From NCBI GenBank assembly GCA_002899795.1, contig PPDG01000037.1:1-5280 (forward strand): a stretch of 5,280 bases of DNA, read 5' to 3'. This stretch comes from Desulfobacteraceae bacterium. GTDB lineage: Bacteria; Desulfobacterota; Syntrophobacteria; BM002. The notes below the pieces were generated by a model. That model was not told where the DNA came from, made no database searches, and saw only the letters and a list, made by a program, of their open reading frames with translations. The position numbers and the translations under genes are program-made. Shown here one piece after another: positions 5,196-5,280 of the stretch (position 1 is the first letter of the stretch; every line of letters starts with the position of its first letter).

Positions 5196-5280
5196 TATCA
5201 AGACAATTCGCTTGGACCAGACTCTCGGCTCGAAGCAACTCTCAAACTTAAAAGAGCGGTCGCTGAGGGAGGCCCAGGTA

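Larger units (their letters stand above)
5054..5280. other. Upstream region without a gene
   Basis: No convincing coding frame crosses this stretch; the short open frames on both strands end in stops and show no family motifs. It contains the hairpin at 5136-5195, the candidate promoter and the palindromes. On the minus strand AAGAAGGAG (about 5127-5119) is followed directly by ATGAATAAGTAA, only three codons, which I do not call a gene. On the plus strand GAGGGAGG (5265-5272) lies 8 nt from the window end and could be the ribosome site of a divergent gene starting just outside. Confidence 0.5.

Noticed and set aside
5054..5280. Cobalamin riboswitch upstream of cbiA
   Set aside because: Neither strand shows the B12 box (AGYCAGGAGACCTGCC-like) or the CCGCAACTG core. 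GCCACTT at 5136 and GGAGGCCCAGG at 5268-5278 are only partial resemblances in the wrong arrangement.

Overview
The window carries four consecutive genes of the anaerobic (early cobalt insertion) branch of cobalamin biosynthesis, all on the minus strand. In transcription order they are cbiA (cobyrinate a,c-diamide synthase, 5011-3605), cbiC (cobalt-precorrin-8 methylmutase, 3426-2776), cbiD (C1 methyltransferase, 2652-1531) and a fused cbiE-cbiT (C5 and C15 methylation plus decarboxylation, 1285-32). All four reading frames are intact and full length for their families. No real gene was found on the plus strand. CbiD points to the anaerobic pathway, so the source is probably an anaerobic bacterium. 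The dispersed degenerate repeats and the protein style remind me of uncultured Desulfobacterota or Chloroflexota, but the window alone cannot settle the phylum.

Layout from right to left, the direction of transcription. Positions 5280-5054 are an upstream region with no gene. It holds an imperfect hairpin (5136-5195), a possible promoter (5103-5075) and three adjacent perfect palindromes (5098-5059). No cobalamin riboswitch is visible. cbiA follows, then a 178-nt spacer with a long imperfect hairpin and a short repeat. cbiC comes next and is the only gene with a clear Shine-Dalgarno sequence. A 123-nt spacer follows, dominated by a large inverted repeat built from the heptamer GCGCATA. After cbiD there is a 245-nt spacer packed with AT-rich CGAAAT/CCGAAA-type repeats facing each other around a GC-rich hairpin. 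cbiET ends 31 nt before the window edge. The rest of the pathway (for example cbiL, cbiF, cbiG, cbiH) may lie beyond that edge.

How the genes work together: CbiD methylates C1 of cobalt-precorrin-5B. CbiE and CbiT then methylate C5 and C15 and remove the C12 acetate carboxyl. CbiC moves the C11 methyl to C12, giving cobyrinate, and CbiA amidates its a and c side chains. The enzymology is ordinary. The noteworthy part is the DNA between the genes: every spacer has a different kind of dispersed repeat or hairpin, and the stop codons of cbiC and cbiD both lie inside such repeats. I did not find evidence of a novel biological system beyond this.
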